Shown here: one piece after another, positions 8,926 through 18,700 of the stretch
Position numbering within the stretch: position 1 is the first letter of the stretch
Layout: every line of letters begins with the position of its first letter
Source of the DNA: Syntrophaceae bacterium UBA6109
GTDB taxonomy: Bacteria; Desulfobacterota; Syntrophia; Syntrophales; UBA6109
Assembly (NCBI GenBank): GCA_002428445.1
Contig: DIWJ01000041.1
Span: 4,797-36,303, forward strand
Length of the DNA: 31,507 nt
Reading direction: 5' to 3'
The notes under the pieces: model-generated
Seen by the model: only the letters and a program-made list of their open reading frames with translations
What the model was told of the DNA's origin: nothing
Databases searched by the model: none
Position numbers and translations under genes: made by a program

Positions 8926-9666
8926 ATGGATACTTTCGGCCTCGTTCGGATTTTTCTGCGGACCCTGCTTGTGCAGGGTTCTTTGAATTTCAGCCGGATG
9001 CAGAATCTCGGGTTTGCCTTTGCCCTGATGCCCTGGATCCGGGCGCAGGCGGCGCGGTCCGGAAACGTTCCGGAGCTGTTGCGCAGGCACCTCCAGTATT
9101 TCAACACCCATCCGTACTTCGTCGCGCCCATCGTCGGGGCTGTTCTTCACATGGAGCAGAATGGCGAGGACGGAGGAGAGGAAGTTGCCCGTCTCAAAAC
9201 GGCGTTGATGGGACCCTATGCGGCGATCGGCGATGCTTTCTTCTGGGGTGCACTGAAACCATTGAGTTCCATCGCCGCCTTTTTCCCGGCGTTCATCGGG
9301 ATGCCGGTCGCGCCCCTTGTCCTCCTGATCCTTTACAATCCGCCCCACATCGCGTTGCGGATCGCCGGTTTCGTCACCGGCTGCCGGTATGGGAGGATGA
9401 GCGTCGAATTCGTCCGCAGGCTGGAGCTTCCGGACCTGGGACGAAGGCTGCGGCAGGCGGCGGCGGCGGTCCTGGGGGCGGCTGCAGCGCTGGCCCTGTC
9501 GGCTTCGGGTGCGGAATGGCTGGAAGCCTGGAGGATCACAGGCGAACTGGCGGTGCTGCCCGCCATCCTGCTTTTGTTCGTGGCGCTGAGGCGGGGGATT
9601 CCCCGGATCGGCCTTCAGTACGGGCTGGTGGGGATCTGCTGCGTCGTTTCGTACTTCTATGGTTGA
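8926..9666 (+). CDS. PTS mannose-type EIID component
   Basis: EIID is a membrane subunit of mannose/fructose/sorbose-class phosphotransferase systems and normally works with EIIC. The N-terminal region is typical (LLVQGSLNFSRMQNLGFAFAL, then RRHLQYFNTHPYFVAPI and the LMGPYAAIGDAFFWG segment). Hydrophobic helices lie in the C-terminal half. At 246 aa it is somewhat shorter than the usual 270-285. The ATG at 8926 has GGGGG 10 bases upstream; an ATG three codons earlier (8917) is possible but that G-run is only one base before it. Its stop overlaps the HPr start. EIIA, EIIB and EIIC genes are not in the window, so the partners must be elsewhere or missing. Confidence 0.88.
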   Translation: MDTFGLVRIFLRTLLVQGSLNFSRMQNLGFAFALMPWIRAQAARSGNVPELLRRHLQYFNTHPYFVAPIVGAVLHMEQNGEDGGEEVARLKTALMGPYAAIGDAFFWGALKPLSSIAAFFPAFIGMPVAPLVLLILYNPPHIALRIAGFVTGCRYGRMSVEFVRRLELPDLGRRLRQAAAAVLGAAAALALSASGAEWLEAWRITGELAVLPAILLLFVALRRGIPRIGLQYGLVGICCVVSYFYG

Positions 9667-9928
9667 GATACGCTCGTTCGAGATACGCAATAAATTAGGG
9701 CTCCATGCGCGGCCGGCCGCCAAGCTGGTGAATATCGCCAAAAAATACCGCGCCAGGATCTACTTCGAAAGAGAAGGCAACGAGGCGAACGGCAAAAGCC
9801 TGCTGGGGATTCTGACGCTGGCCTGCCCCAGGGGAAGTTACATCACGATCCGCGCGGAGGGTGCGGATGCCCGTGCCGCAGTCGAAGAGCTGGGACAACT
9901 CATCGGAGACAAGTTCGGAGAGGATTGA
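9659..9928 (+). CDS. Phosphocarrier protein HPr
   Basis: HPr takes phosphate from enzyme I and passes it to EIIA proteins. The 89-aa protein has the active-site histidine H16 in NKLGLHARPAAKLV. S47 in NGKSLLGIL is at the place phosphorylated by HPr kinase in Gram-positive bacteria and in many Desulfobacterota. It therefore could be regulated by such a kinase, which is not encoded here. The ATG lies inside the end of the EIID gene (8-base overlap), indicating coupled translation. Enzyme I follows after 31 bases. Confidence 0.95.
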   Translation: MVEIRSFEIRNKLGLHARPAAKLVNIAKKYRARIYFEREGNEANGKSLLGILTLACPRGSYITIRAEGADARAAVEELGQLIGDKFGED

Positions 9929-9959
9929 CGCTAGAGGCAGAGAGGACGGGGAAGGATTC

Positions 9960-11741
9960 ATGGCAGAACCGGATTTGAAAAAGACGTTCGTTCTCAAAGG
10001 GATCGGCGTTTCGCCCGGCATCGTCATCGGGAAGGCCTACGTCTTCGACCCCCTCGACTCCCAGGTTTCCTACTACAAGCTCACGGACCGGAGCCTCGTC
10101 TCCCAGGAGATCAAGCGCTTTAAAACCGCCGTCAAGACGGCCGAGAAACAGCTCCAGGAGGTCAAGAAGAAGCTGGGCGACCTCGAGGGGATGGATCCCC
10201 TGTTCATCATCGACGTCCACATCATGATCCTCCGCGACAAGAGCTTCATCGACCGGACCGTGGCGAACATCCGGAAAATGGGCGTCAACGCCGAGTGGGC
10301 GGTCCGCCTCACCCTGGACAAGTACAAGGAGGCTTTCGAAAAGATCGAAGACGCCTATCTCCAGGGGCGGGTGAGCGACGTGCAGTACGTCGGGCAGAGA
10401 ATCCTCCGCAACCTCTCCGGCCGCGAACAGACGAGCATTGCCGACATCGGCGAGCGCGTCATCATCATCGCCTACGATCTTTCGCCTGCGGACACGGCCC
10501 TGATGAAACTCGACAAGATCCAGGGCTTCGCGACCGAGATCGGCGGCAGGACTTCCCATACGGCGATCGTGGCCCGTTCGATCGAGATCCCCGCCGTGGT
10601 GGGCCTGGAAAACGTCACCCGCAGAATCCGGACGAACGACGACATCATCATTGACGGGTCCGCGGGCATGTTGATTGTCCACCCTGACCCGGAGATCCTC
10701 AATCGCTACCAGGAAAAGCAGAAGCATTACGTTGAAGCACAGGAGGACTATCTCAAGTTCGCCGGGCTCCCGGCCGTAACCCGGGACGGCTGCAAACTGG
10801 AAATCGGCGCCAACATCGAGTTCATCGAGGAGATCCCGTCGGCGATCGCGCACGGCGCCGAGGAGATCGGCCTGTATCGGACCGAGTTCATCTACATCAA
10901 CCGCGACTCGCTGCCGACCGAGGAGGACCACTACAAGGCCTACAAGCAGATCGTCAGCTTCAAGGAACTCGGCTGGTCCACCATCCGGACCTTCGATCTG
11001 GGCGGCGACAAGTTTTTCTCCGATCCCCACGTCGCCAAGGAGATGAACCCGCAGATGGGGCTGCGGGCGATCCGTTTCTGCCTGAAAGAGGTCGGTCTCT
11101 TCAAGACCCAGATACGCGGCATTCTCCGCGCCGCCGCCCACGGAAAGACGAGAATCCTCTTTCCCATGATCTCGGGACTCGAAGAGATCCGGGAGGCAAA
11201 AAAGATCCTCTACGAAGAGCGGGATGATCTGCTCGCCAAGGGCGTCGCCGTCGGAAAAGATCTCAAGATCGGCATCATGATCGAGGTCCCGTCCGCGGCC
11301 GTGGTCGCCGACGATCTGGCCAAAGAGGTCGATTTTTTCAGCATCGGAACAAACGACCTGATCCAGTACGCCCTCGCCATCGACCGGATCAACGAACAGG
11401 TGACCTACCTCTACGAGCCGCTGCACCCGGCCGTACTGCGCCTGATCAAGCGCGTCGTCGATGCCGGTCACAAGGCCGGGATTCCCGTCGCCATGTGCGG
11501 CGAGATGGCGGCCGAGCCCATGTATGCCATGATCCTCGTCGGGCTGCAGCTGGACGAGTTGAGCATGAATCATCTGGCCATTCCGAAAATCAAAAAGATC
11601 ATCCAGGGGATCACCTTTTCCGACTCGGAGAAGCTGTTGAAAAAGGTGCTGTCGCTCCACTCTACTACCGAGATCCGGCAGTACGTGGAGAGTTACATGC
11701 AGAGGTATTTCCCCGCGGAATTCCAGCCCAACGGTTCCTGA
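9960..11741 (+). CDS. ptsI: Phosphoenolpyruvate-protein phosphotransferase (enzyme I)
   Basis: Enzyme I autophosphorylates from phosphoenolpyruvate and passes the phosphate to HPr. The frame is open upstream to 9861, but the ATG at 9960 follows GGGGAAGG and begins just before the conserved KGIGVSPGIVIGKA, giving 593 aa (normal is about 575). The phosphohistidine domain holds H200 in GGRTSHTAIVARS. The C-terminal PEP-binding barrel contains LYRTEFIY, TFDLGGDKF, NPQMGLRAIR, MIEVPSAA, FSIGTNDLIQY and the catalytic cysteine segment MCGEMA. All key motifs are intact. With EIID and HPr upstream it may act in regulation as much as in sugar uptake, since the rest of the permease is absent here. Confidence 0.96.
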   Translation: MAEPDLKKTFVLKGIGVSPGIVIGKAYVFDPLDSQVSYYKLTDRSLVSQEIKRFKTAVKTAEKQLQEVKKKLGDLEGMDPLFIIDVHIMILRDKSFIDRTVANIRKMGVNAEWAVRLTLDKYKEAFEKIEDAYLQGRVSDVQYVGQRILRNLSGREQTSIADIGERVIIIAYDLSPADTALMKLDKIQGFATEIGGRTSHTAIVARSIEIPAVVGLENVTRRIRTNDDIIIDGSAGMLIVHPDPEILNRYQEKQKHYVEAQEDYLKFAGLPAVTRDGCKLEIGANIEFIEEIPSAIAHGAEEIGLYRTEFIYINRDSLPTEEDHYKAYKQIVSFKELGWSTIRTFDLGGDKFFSDPHVAKEMNPQMGLRAIRFCLKEVGLFKTQIRGILRAAAHGKTRILFPMISGLEEIREAKKILYEERDDLLAKGVAVGKDLKIGIMIEVPSAAVVADDLAKEVDFFSIGTNDLIQYALAIDRINEQVTYLYEPLHPAVLRLIKRVVDAGHKAGIPVAMCGEMAAEPMYAMILVGLQLDELSMNHLAIPKIKKIIQGITFSDSEKLLKKVLSLHSTTEIRQYVESYMQRYFPAEFQPNGS

Positions 11742-11799
11742 CGGGTCCTCCGCATCGTCCTTCGGAACCGGGGAAACAGACTCTAGAGAGCGATTCGCC

Positions 11800-14421
11800 A
11801 TGTTGATCACGCCTTTCAATTCGCCGCCGACTCCAGAACGATACGAGCACTACCGCGGCGCCATGTACGAACGGGAGAATTATCCCCTGTACTGGTTCGT
11901 GCGAAAGGTCCTGTCGCAGGTGAACTTCGCCGACCCTTCGCAGATCTCGCTTTCCCAGAAGGCGGCGGAGGGCGTCTTCGTCTATGCACTCAAGGGAAGA
12001 AGCCAGCTCAACAGTCTCATCCTCCGCGAGCTCGCGCACCGTTTCGGCGTGCCGGCGCCCGTTTATGCGCACGGGGTCAACATGATCACCTGGCAGCCTT
12101 TTCTGGCGGCCATCAAGGCCCTGCGCCTGGGGATCGCCCAGCTCTGGCACCGCAAGGACCCGGAGGAGGTTTCGGATTACCTCAAGAAGCTTGCCGTGGC
12201 GGGAAAGAGCGTCATCATCCATCTAGGCGATTCCGAGTTCTTCGACGACGAGGAAGCGGACGCGGCCCTCGGGCAACTGATCGATGCGCAGCGGGAGCTG
12301 TCGGTTCCCGTGTACATCGTGCCGGAGCTCGTCACCTACGGCAGGCGCAGGGAGAAGGAGCGCGAGAGTTTCTTCAACATCCTCTTCGGGCAGATCGAAA
12401 ACGTGGGCGGATTCCGGCGCATGGTGACCTTTCTGCGCTACGCGAGAAAGGTCTTCGTCGTTACGGTGGAACCGCTCAACCTGGCGGATTATCTCGAAAA
12501 GAACAAGAACTGCTCCCGCCTGGAGCTGATCGAACAGATCCGCCGGGAATTGATCGAGCGGATCGACGAGGAGCGGACATCCATCGTCGGGCCCATGCTG
12601 CAATCGAGGCAGGAGATGATCCAGACGACGCTGGACGATCCCGGCGTGGTGCAGAAGATCGGGGAACTGGCCAGGGGGGGGAAGCCGTCGGAACCGGCGC
12701 TGCGGAAGGAGGCCCGGAAATACCTCCGAGAGATCGCCTCCGACTACAACGAGACCTTCATCGAACTGTGGGAAAAACTCCTTTCCTGGCTGTGGAACAA
12801 CATCTATGACGGCGTGGTCCTCGATCAGGAGGGGATCGTCAAGATCCGCAACCTCTCCAAGAAGATGCCTTTCGTCATCATCCCCTGCCACCGCAGCCAC
12901 ATCGACTACCTGCTGCTTTCCTACATCTTCTACAAGCACAACATCCAGATGCCCTTCGTCGCGGCGGGGACGAACCTGTCGTTCTTTCCGCTCGGCTTCG
13001 TCTTCCGGAAGTCGGGCGCCTTCTTTCTCCGCAGGACGTTCCGGGGGAACGAGCTGTACGGAGAGGTGTTCTCGGGCTACCTCCGGACCCTGATCCGCGA
13101 GGGGCTGCCCATCGAGTTTTTCATCGAGGGGGGACGGAGCCGGACTGGCAAGATGGTCATGCCCAAGTACGGGCTCCTGTCGATGATCATCCAGGCCTAC
13201 TTGGACGGGGCGTGCGACAACATGGCGGCGATCCCGGTGTACATCGGCTATGACCGGATCGTCGAAGAAAAGTCCTACCTCAAGGAACTCGGCGGCGCCC
13301 CGAAGGACACGGAAAAGACCGCGGACATCATCCGCAGCAGCAAGGTCCTGAAGAGGCGATACGGCCACGTCTACGTCAACATCGGCGAGCCGATCCTGCT
13401 GAAGGAGTACCTGGCCTCCCAGGAGAAACCCGTCCTGCAGATGTCGGTGGAAGAACGGCAGAGCCTCTACCGGAAGATCGGGTACGGCCTCGTCCTCGAA
13501 ATCGCCAAGGTCGCCGTGGTGACGCCCTTTTCGCTCGTGGCCGCCGGGCTTCTCTCCAACGACCGCCGCGGGATCTCCCAGGATGATCTGATCGACACCT
13601 TGAACCGCTTCCACGATTACCTGTCCTACCGCAAGGTCAGGTTCGCAGCGACGTTTTCCAACCGCAACAAGGCCATTCAGGAGGCGCTGGTGCTCTTCGA
13701 GCAGTCCGACCTCATCTCGCGCCTGGGAGCGGAAGAGGAGGACGAGGACGTCGAGGCGGTCGTGTATTCGCTCGAAAACGAAAAGCGCATGAACCTGGAG
13801 TACTACAAGAACAACATCCTGCACTTCTTCCTGCCCATCTCCTTCGTCGCCGTTTCCATGCTGGCCGCCGGCGCGGATCTCATTTCCCTGAACCAGCTCA
13901 TGGTGGACTACCGTTTCTTCAAGCGGCTGTTCCGCCACGAATTCATCTTCGACGATTCGGTGGACGATGCGGACGAGGTCAAGGACGTCCTGTCGTGGCT
14001 CCATCGCCTGGACCTGGTGATTGCGCAGGAGCGGGACGGCGAGGCTTGGCTCGAGATGCGCGGCATGGCCCGGAGCAGGCTCCGTCCCTTTGCCGGTCTC
14101 ATCGAAAACTACATCGAGTCCTACTGGGTGGTGGCAAGGGGATGCGGCTACCTGCGCAAGGGCCCGCGCCCCGAGAAGGATTTCATCAAGAAGCTCCACC
14201 GCCTGGGCGGGAAGATGCACCGGATGGGGGAGATCCGGCGCGCGGAGGCCCTCTCCCAGTCCAACTATACGAACGCCATCACCTATCTTCGCAACGCCGA
14301 AATCCTGCGCGCCGTCGAAGCCCCGGAGAAGGCCGACCGGAAGGACAGCCGGATCTACGCCCTTTCCAACGAACGGGGCGGCCTGGAGGCGCTTCGCCGC
14401 CGCCTCTTCAAGTTCCTGTAA
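11800..14421 (+). CDS. plsB: Glycerol-3-phosphate 1-O-acyltransferase PlsB
   Basis: PlsB catalyses the first step of phospholipid synthesis, acylating glycerol-3-phosphate at position 1 at the inner membrane. The 873-aa protein is slightly longer than E. coli PlsB (807 aa). The acyltransferase blocks are in order: block I HRSHID with H364 and D369 (the H-x4-D catalytic pair), block II GAFFLRRTF, block III FFIEGGRSRTGK and block IV AIPVYIGYDR. The long N-terminal part (1-330) and C-terminal part are typical of PlsB rather than of small PlsC-type enzymes. The ATG is preceded by GAGAG about 9 bases upstream. It follows ptsI by 58 bases. No convincing terminator follows, but a candidate promoter for the next operon starts 26 bases after its stop. 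Confidence 0.95.
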   Translation: MLITPFNSPPTPERYEHYRGAMYERENYPLYWFVRKVLSQVNFADPSQISLSQKAAEGVFVYALKGRSQLNSLILRELAHRFGVPAPVYAHGVNMITWQPFLAAIKALRLGIAQLWHRKDPEEVSDYLKKLAVAGKSVIIHLGDSEFFDDEEADAALGQLIDAQRELSVPVYIVPELVTYGRRREKERESFFNILFGQIENVGGFRRMVTFLRYARKVFVVTVEPLNLADYLEKNKNCSRLELIEQIRRELIERIDEERTSIVGPMLQSRQEMIQTTLDDPGVVQKIGELARGGKPSEPALRKEARKYLREIASDYNETFIELWEKLLSWLWNNIYDGVVLDQEGIVKIRNLSKKMPFVIIPCHRSHIDYLLLSYIFYKHNIQMPFVAAGTNLSFFPLGFVFRKSGAFFLRRTFRGNELYGEVFSGYLRTLIREGLPIEFFIEGGRSRTGKMVMPKYGLLSMIIQAYLDGACDNMAAIPVYIGYDRIVEEKSYLKELGGAPKDTEKTADIIRSSKVLKRRYGHVYVNIGEPILLKEYLASQEKPVLQMSVEERQSLYRKIGYGLVLEIAKVAVVTPFSLVAAGLLSNDRRGISQDDLIDTLNRFHDYLSYRKVRFAATFSNRNKAIQEALVLFEQSDLISRLGAEEEDEDVEAVVYSLENEKRMNLEYYKNNILHFFLPISFVAVSMLAAGADLISLNQLMVDYRFFKRLFRHEFIFDDSVDDADEVKDVLSWLHRLDLVIAQERDGEAWLEMRGMARSRLRPFAGLIENYIESYWVVARGCGYLRKGPRPEKDFIKKLHRLGGKMHRMGEIRRAEALSQSNYTNAITYLRNAEILRAVEAPEKADRKDSRIYALSNERGGLEALRRRLFKFL

Positions 14422-14446
14422 GACCCCCCGCCGCACGCCTTCGCTC

Positions 14447-14475
14447 TTGCCCGGAGACGAAATCTTCTGTATACA
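14447..14475 (+). promoter_or_regulatory. Candidate promoter of the exopolysaccharide/signalling operon
   Basis: TTGCCC (14447-14452), a 17-base spacer and TATACA (14470-14475) make a fair sigma-70 match (4 of 6 in each box with ideal spacing). It lies in the only non-coding gap before the 13-gene co-directional run. Transcription would start near 14482. Confidence 0.5.
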
Positions 14476-14578
14476 TGCCGCATAGAATCCCCTCTCTGCC
14501 GACGAAAACGGAGGAATGCGGCTTTCGGAAGCATTGCGATCGCCGGATGCGGATGAAATGGTGCTGCGGACGACGGTG

Positions 14579-15061
14579 ATGAAGAAAGTTGGCGTCCTCT
14601 TCTTTTTGCTGTTTCTTGCCGTTTTCACGACCTTTGCCTATTCCTTTTTCCACGCAGACAAAGTGGCGCTGAAGCGAGCCGCCCGGGCCTACGAAAAAGG
14701 AGATTACAGGGAAGCGGTCCTTCAGTACCGGGAGACGCTTGCGCGAGGGGCACTGACCTCCCCGCAGCTGCTGAACCTTGCCGAAGCCCATCTGATGCTG
14801 GGTGAAACGGACAACGCCGAAGGCATTTATGAGAGGCTCCTGCGGGAAGGGGCGGGCGATGCGGGAGCACGCGAACGCCTGATCCTGCTGAACGTCCGGA
14901 AGGGAAGATTCGACCGGGCCGCGGAACTCTACCGGCAGCACCTCCTTGGAAAACCTCGGGATCGTGCCGCGTGGATAGGGATGGCCCGGGTCCTCGCCTA
15001 TGCGGGCCGTTTTGACGAGTCGGCGGCGGCCTATCGGAAGGCCCTGGGAGATCGCATATGA
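14579..15061 (+). CDS. Membrane-anchored TPR protein
   Basis: A small protein (160 aa from 14579) with a basic start (MKKV), one hydrophobic segment (about residues 5-22) and then TPR-like helix pairs, such as AARAYEKGDYREAVLQYRE and ARVLAYAGRFDESAAAYRK. It is probably anchored in the inner membrane with its repeats in the periplasm, where TPR proteins act as scaffolds for polymer export. In-frame starts also exist at 14516 (GGAGG only one base before it) and 14558; none has an ideal ribosome binding site. The MKK start before the hydrophobic segment seems most natural. Its stop overlaps the next start (ATGA). The exact partner is unknown. Confidence 0.75.
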   Translation: MKKVGVLFFLLFLAVFTTFAYSFFHADKVALKRAARAYEKGDYREAVLQYRETLARGALTSPQLLNLAEAHLMLGETDNAEGIYERLLREGAGDAGARERLILLNVRKGRFDRAAELYRQHLLGKPRDRAAWIGMARVLAYAGRFDESAAAYRKALGDRI

Positions 15062-15693
15062 AAGGAAAAGCGTCCATTCTTGCAGCGGCGATGCTCGTTG
15101 GGGGATGTCTCTGCTCCATTGTGCAGGCGGGAGAGCCGGCGCCGGCTCTCAAACCGCCGGACCTTGCCTTCTCTCCGGAGACGTCTCCCGTTCCCGACTG
15201 GCTGGCCCGCTGGGAATTGGCGCGCGTCCTCAGCTACACCCGGAAATTCGACGAGTCGGCTGCGGAGTACCGGAAGGTCCTGGCCGCCCGGCCCGATCTT
15301 GCAGATGCCCGCCGGGAACTGGCCCACGTCATGTATTGGTCCGGGAAGGCGGCGGAGGCCCTGTCGGAGCTTGAGAAGGTGCCGGCCGGGAAGCTGGGCG
15401 GACCTTCCCGGCTTCTCCTGTCCGAGCTTCTGGCGGGGCAGAAGCGCTATCCCGAGGCCGACCGGCATCTGCGCGAGTACCTGCGCAATTCCCCGCAGGA
15501 TCTGAAGGCCCGTCTGCGGCGGGCGGAGCTTCTGAGCTGGATGAAGGATTATCCGGCGTCGCTCAAGGAGTACGAGACGGTTCTTGCCGCCCGGCCGGAG
15601 GACGTTCAAGTGCGGCGGAAATACGCCCTCGTCCTGAGCTGGACGGGGCGGCATTCCGATGCGGCGCGGGAGCTGAAACGGACACTTCCCTGA
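15058..15693 (+). CDS. Secreted TPR protein
   Basis: A 211-aa protein with an N-terminal export signal (MKGKASILAAAMLVGGCLCSI), cut either after VQA by signal peptidase I or before the cysteine in LVGGC if it is a lipoprotein. The rest is TPR-like. Segments such as ELARVLSYTRKFDESAAEYRKVL and RAELLSWMKDYPASLKEYETVL carry the LSW/LSY signature found in the TPR part of the next gene. It probably forms part of a periplasmic TPR scaffold. It starts inside the stop of the preceding gene and ends 42 bases before the barrel gene. The clear signal peptide argues that it is a separate gene and not a frameshifted piece. Confidence 0.8.
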   Translation: MKGKASILAAAMLVGGCLCSIVQAGEPAPALKPPDLAFSPETSPVPDWLARWELARVLSYTRKFDESAAEYRKVLAARPDLADARRELAHVMYWSGKAAEALSELEKVPAGKLGGPSRLLLSELLAGQKRYPEADRHLREYLRNSPQDLKARLRRAELLSWMKDYPASLKEYETVLAARPEDVQVRRKYALVLSWTGRHSDAARELKRTLP

Positions 15694-15735
15694 AAAACGG
15701 GACTTTCTGCGTTCTCAAGGCGGAGAAAATTCTCG

Positions 15736-18700
15736 ATGGTCTTCCGGAAAAACGTGAAAGGGATCTTCTCCGTTTCGCTGTTTCTTTTGCTCTGCGCCGG
15801 AGCGGTCTGCCCGGCCGCGGCAGGCGAGAGCCTGGTGCCCGCCGCCGAACGGATCCCCGACGAACAGGCGCGTCTCGAACTTGCCCGCATCCTGTCCCAT
15901 GATGAAAAGACGGTCGGCGAAGCGGTGCGTCAGTATGAAATCCTGCGCGGCGCCGCCCCGGGAAATACGGACGTCCGTCTCGAACTGGCGCACCTCTATG
16001 GCCGGTTGAAACGTTATTCGGAGGCGCTTGCCGAGTACGATGCCGTTCTGGCCCGCCGCCCGGGCGACCCGCAGGCGCTGCGCGAGAAGGGCCGGATCCA
16101 TTTCGCGAGAGGGGAATTCCCCCTCGCCGCTGAATCCTTGGAGCGCCTGCGCAGGGACGGCAAGGCGGATGCGGAAGCCCTCCGCGACCTCGGGCTGGCC
16201 AATGCCTGGAGCGGGAAGCCCGACGGGGCGATCGACGCCTTTCGGGAGATTCTGTCGGCGGGGAAGAAGGATGCGGGACTGCTGATCGCATGGGGCGACG
16301 CCGCCCTTGCCGCCGGCCGCCTGCCGGAGGCGGCGGAGCGCTATCGCGATGCCCTCTCGCTGGAGCCGCCGTCGGACGAGGCGCGGCGCAAGCTCGGACT
16401 GGCGCTGAGCTGGCTGGGCCGCGACGGGGAGGCGCAACCCCTCCTCGCGGCGGCGCGGACAAAGTCCCCGGACGATCGCGAAGTGCTGGTCGAACTGGCG
16501 AGGATCGCCGCGCGGAAGAAGGATTATCCGGCGGCGCTGGCATTTTTCGAGAGGCTGACCGTTCTCCATCCCGGAAACGCCGCGCTTCTTTCCGAGACGG
16601 CCGACGTCGAAGCAGCCGCCGGGCATGCGGAGCAATGCCGCGGACTCTACCGCCGCGCCCTCCTTCTCGCGGCGGACCGGGAAAGCATGCAGCTGCGTTA
16701 CGCGTCGCGGCGGAACCTCTGGGGTGACTTCCACGGCGCCGAGAAGACCTATCGCGGGCGCCTGGCGGCCGGGCCGGACGATGCCGAAATCGAAAAGGCC
16801 CTTGCCGGGGTGCTCGCCGCAGCCCAGCGCTATGAAGAGGCGGAAGGCATCTGGATGCGCCGTCTCGCCCTCGATCCGTCTTCAGAGGATGCGCTGCTGG
16901 GCATGTCGAGACTCAGGATTGCGCAGAAGGACGGCGCCGGGGCGCTGGGGTGGGCCGACAAGGGGTTGTCGCTTTTTCCCCGGTCTCCCGAGGGGAAAGC
17001 CCTGCGCGCCGATGCCCTCTACGCGGCGGGCCGCGACGGCGAAGCCCTCGGCGCGTACAATTCCCTCCTGTCCGTTCCCGCCTTTCGGCTTCATGCCCTG
17101 AAGCGTCTGGGCCGCATCCACGAGCGGGCGGGGGATCGCGAGGCCGCCCGCCGCGTCTATGCGCAGGCACGCTCCCTGGACGCAGGCGATCCCGAGATCC
17201 GCTACCGTATCGGCCGCCTGGAAGGGGAGGGGTCCGAGGCGCTCCTGCGGTCGGCCCTGGCCGGGGAAAAGAAGCGGCCGGACCGCCTTTGCGAGTGGGC
17301 GTCCGTTTTCGCGGAGACAGGGGACAACCGGTCCGCGATTGCCTGTTATGAAGGGGCGCTTGCCGCCGATGCCGCATACTTTCCGGCAAAGAGCGGCCTC
17401 GCCGAGCTGCTCGGCGGGGCGAGAGAATACGAGCGGTCGATTTCCCTGTACGATGAGCTGGCGGCGGCGTTTCCCGAAAGCGTCAAGATCCAGATCGGGA
17501 AGGCGCGCGTCCTGAGCTGGGCGAGACGGTACCGGGAATCGATGGCGCTCTACGAAAGAATCTCCGCCGCAAATCCGGACGATCCGGTCCCGAAAATGGA
17601 AAGAGCCCGCGTGGCGATGTGGGGGAAATATCCCGACGAGGCGATGCGGACGTACGCAAGCCTGGAGACGCCGCCCGTCGGCCCCCTTTTGTTCGCCGAC
17701 CTCTCGCCGCTGACGGCAGCCATCGCCGACCGGGAACTGCAGGGTGCGATTGCGCGCCTGAACCGGGTTTCGCAGGACGGCCGGGCATTCGCGGCCTACG
17801 AAGCGGTTGCGGAATCCGCGGAGCGGAGTCCGGCCCGGCGGGACTCGGAACTGCGGCGGAAGATCGACCTCGCCCTGGCCGACCGCCATGCGCTCTGGCG
17901 GATCCAGAAGGGGGCGGCGCTGGAGAAGCAGGCCAAGAGCCTCTCCTGGGAACAGCGCCATACGCAGGCACTCGCGGCCTACGAGGAACTCCTGAGCTTT
18001 GCACCGGGAAACGAGGAGGCGCGTTTCGATTACGCCCAGGCGAACTGCGCCCTCGGTCTGTGCGACCGGGAAAGAGAGATCTATCGGGATCTGCTTGCCG
18101 TCGATCCTCTCCACGGCCTGGCGGCGGCGGCCCTGCGGCGCCAGGAAATCCGCAGCGGACCGTCGCTGCGGATGGGCCAGTCCTATTGGCATGAAGACGG
18201 CCGGGGCGATCTGGCCCGTACGACGCGGCACCGCACCGACCTCACGCTGGATCTGCCGTTTTCCTGCCGGCACCGCCTGAAGTTGTCCGGCCATCACTGG
18301 ATCGAGTCGCCGCGGGACGGAGGATCTCATGCGGCGGACGGCGGCAGCATCGAGGTCGCGTCCGTGCTGACGCCGAACCTGACGGGCGGCGCAGGCTGGA
18401 CGCGCAAGTCCTACGGCGATGCCGGCCCCGGGAACACCGATACGGGCTACGGAAGGCTCTCCTTCAACGTGCGGGATCATCTTCTGCTGTCCGGCGGGTG
18501 GGAGAAGGGCGAGGAGGCGCCGAACGGATTTGCCCTGCGCCAGGGGATCCGGAAGGATACCTGGTGGATTTCCGGATCTTCACGCCTGACGCGCAGACTC
18601 GACATCGAAGCGAAACTCTCCGCACTGGAGTACAGCGACGACAACGGCGGCACGCAGGCCCGTCTCTCGGCGGGCTACGAATTTACCGACCACCCGCGGG

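Noticed and set aside
8646..9698. Plus-strand 350-codon frame starting in the divergent gap
   Set aside because: It runs out of frame through the EIID gene. Its first 90 codons match no family I know and have no clear ribosome binding site.
14579..15693. The two small TPR genes as one frameshifted gene
   Set aside because: The second begins with a complete signal peptide at an ATGA overlap, so two coupled genes explain the sequence better.
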